A stretch of 64,000 nt of DNA from Dehalococcoidia bacterium. Lineage in GTDB: Bacteria > Chloroflexota > Dehalococcoidia > Lucifugimonadales > GCA-002694895. Positions 63,587 to 64,000 of the stretch are shown in pieces; positions within the stretch are counted from its first letter, which is position 1; the number at the start of each line of letters is the position of its first letter. The stretch lies in contig JAPYRX010000005.1 in the NCBI GenBank assembly GCA_029936815.1, positions 2,534 to 66,533 on the forward strand. Reading direction: 5' to 3'. A program made the translations under genes and the position numbers. The notes under the pieces are model-generated. The model did no database searches. It had not been told where the DNA came from and was given only the letters and a program-made list of their open reading frames with translations.

Positions 63587-64000
63587 ATGTCAAGACGTCA
63601 CAGAGCTAAAATAAGAAAATTAACCCTTGAAAGTAAATATCAAAACTTAGCTCTAACCAGATTTATAAACAAAGTTATGCAACATGGAAAGAAAAACCTA
63701 GCCAGGAAAATTGTATACTCTGCCCTAGATGAGATAGAAACACAATTAAAAAAACCAGGAATTGATGTGTTTAATCAAGCAGTATCAAATGTTTCCCCAG
63801 ATGTTATTCTTAAAAGCCGAAGAGTAGGAGGAGCAAATTATCAAGTTCCAACCGAGCTTCCTAGAGAAAAAAGTCTAACACTAGCTATGAGATGGATAAT
63901 TGAAAGTTCTAGAAGTAGGTCTGGGTCAGCTTATTATCTAAGATTGGCAAAAGAACTAATGGACGCATATAATTCACAAGGCCCAGCAATAAAAAGAAAA
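63587..64000 (+). CDS. rpsG: 30S ribosomal protein S7 (partial)
   Basis: S7 initiates 30S head assembly. The frame opens at the ATG at 63587 behind AGGGA and is open to the window edge (138 codons; the family is about 156). The sequence MSRRHRAKIRKLTLESKYQN, NKVMQHGKKNLARKIVY, VGGANYQVPTELPREKSLTLAMRW (read in parts) and SAYYLRLAKELMDAY is S7. It follows rpsL by 12 bases, as in the str operon; fusA or tufA would be expected next. Confidence 0.97.
   Translation, partial: MSRRHRAKIRKLTLESKYQNLALTRFINKVMQHGKKNLARKIVYSALDEIETQLKKPGIDVFNQAVSNVSPDVILKSRRVGGANYQVPTELPREKSLTLAMRWIIESSRSRSGSAYYLRLAKELMDAYNSQGPAIKRK

Overview
The window is a gene-dense stretch of an AT-rich bacterial chromosome, about 30% G+C by eye. 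Gaps between genes are often under 20 bases, start/stop overlaps are frequent, and there is no prophage, insertion sequence or CRISPR array. The best guess for the host is a streamlined Chloroflexota lineage, class Dehalococcoidia or SAR202-like. The reasons are: rsmH-ftsA-ftsZ with no mur gene beside it, followed by nrdR and a B12-dependent ribonucleotide reductase; a luciferase-like (F420/FMN) oxidoreductase; paralogous MFS carriers beginning with a YYGW motif; a CXXXY-type CcmE; and a HerA-NurA pair. This placement is inference from gene content and needs a marker tree.

Layout. 1-8 kb: a ribosome, repair and Fe-S block (rplI leaving on the minus strand; rpsP-khpA-rimM-yebC-ruvC-ruvA; an HtrA lipoprotein; uvrB; a MIP18-type protein and an Mrp ATPase). 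8-13 kb: mogA-trmD-rplS on the minus strand, then rsmH-ftsA-ftsZ. 13-21.6 kb: an NrdR-regulated nrdR-nrdJ unit, pdxA, proC, a YggT protein, an odd HesB-like protein with a Gly/Cys tail, a degenerate TyrA-like protein, aroA and gmk. 21.6-35.5 kb: metabolism and envelope (LLM oxidoreductase, enoyl-CoA hydratase, M1 aminopeptidase, cyclophilin lipoprotein, a set of exported proteins of unknown role, two tandem MFS carriers, a threonine-synthase-like enzyme, an aminotransferase).

35.6-41.4 kb is the least ordinary part. It has three tRNA genes, a gene-free stretch of unusual composition, an MFS carrier, a GNAT protein, a chain of three small overlapping ORFs, a methyltransferase, an unexplained nested inverted-repeat structure and a DEAD-box helicase. 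41.5-51.7 kb: homocysteine methyltransferase, an unknown protein beside selB, hemW, holA, a D-cysteine-desulfhydrase-like enzyme, a PHP protein, clpC behind a HAIR-like operator, and tRNA-Asn. 51.7-57.1 kb: HIT, EamA, a type-5-like uracil-DNA glycosylase and a nurA-X-herA operon behind a near-perfect LexA box of the Bacillus type. 57.2-61.7 kb: variant System I cytochrome c maturation (ccmC, ccmD-like, CXXXY ccmE, ccmB, ccmA), plus a CcdA protein. The window ends with RraA, GNAT, rpsL and the start of rpsG behind a textbook sigma-70 promoter.

The strongest candidates for new biology are the LexA-box-controlled nurA-X-herA operon with its unknown middle protein, the HAIR-controlled clpC, the CXXXY CcmE cluster, the Gly/Cys-tailed HesB-like protein, the structured element at 39.85-39.96 kb, and the three-ORF microprotein chain at 38.3-38.9 kb.
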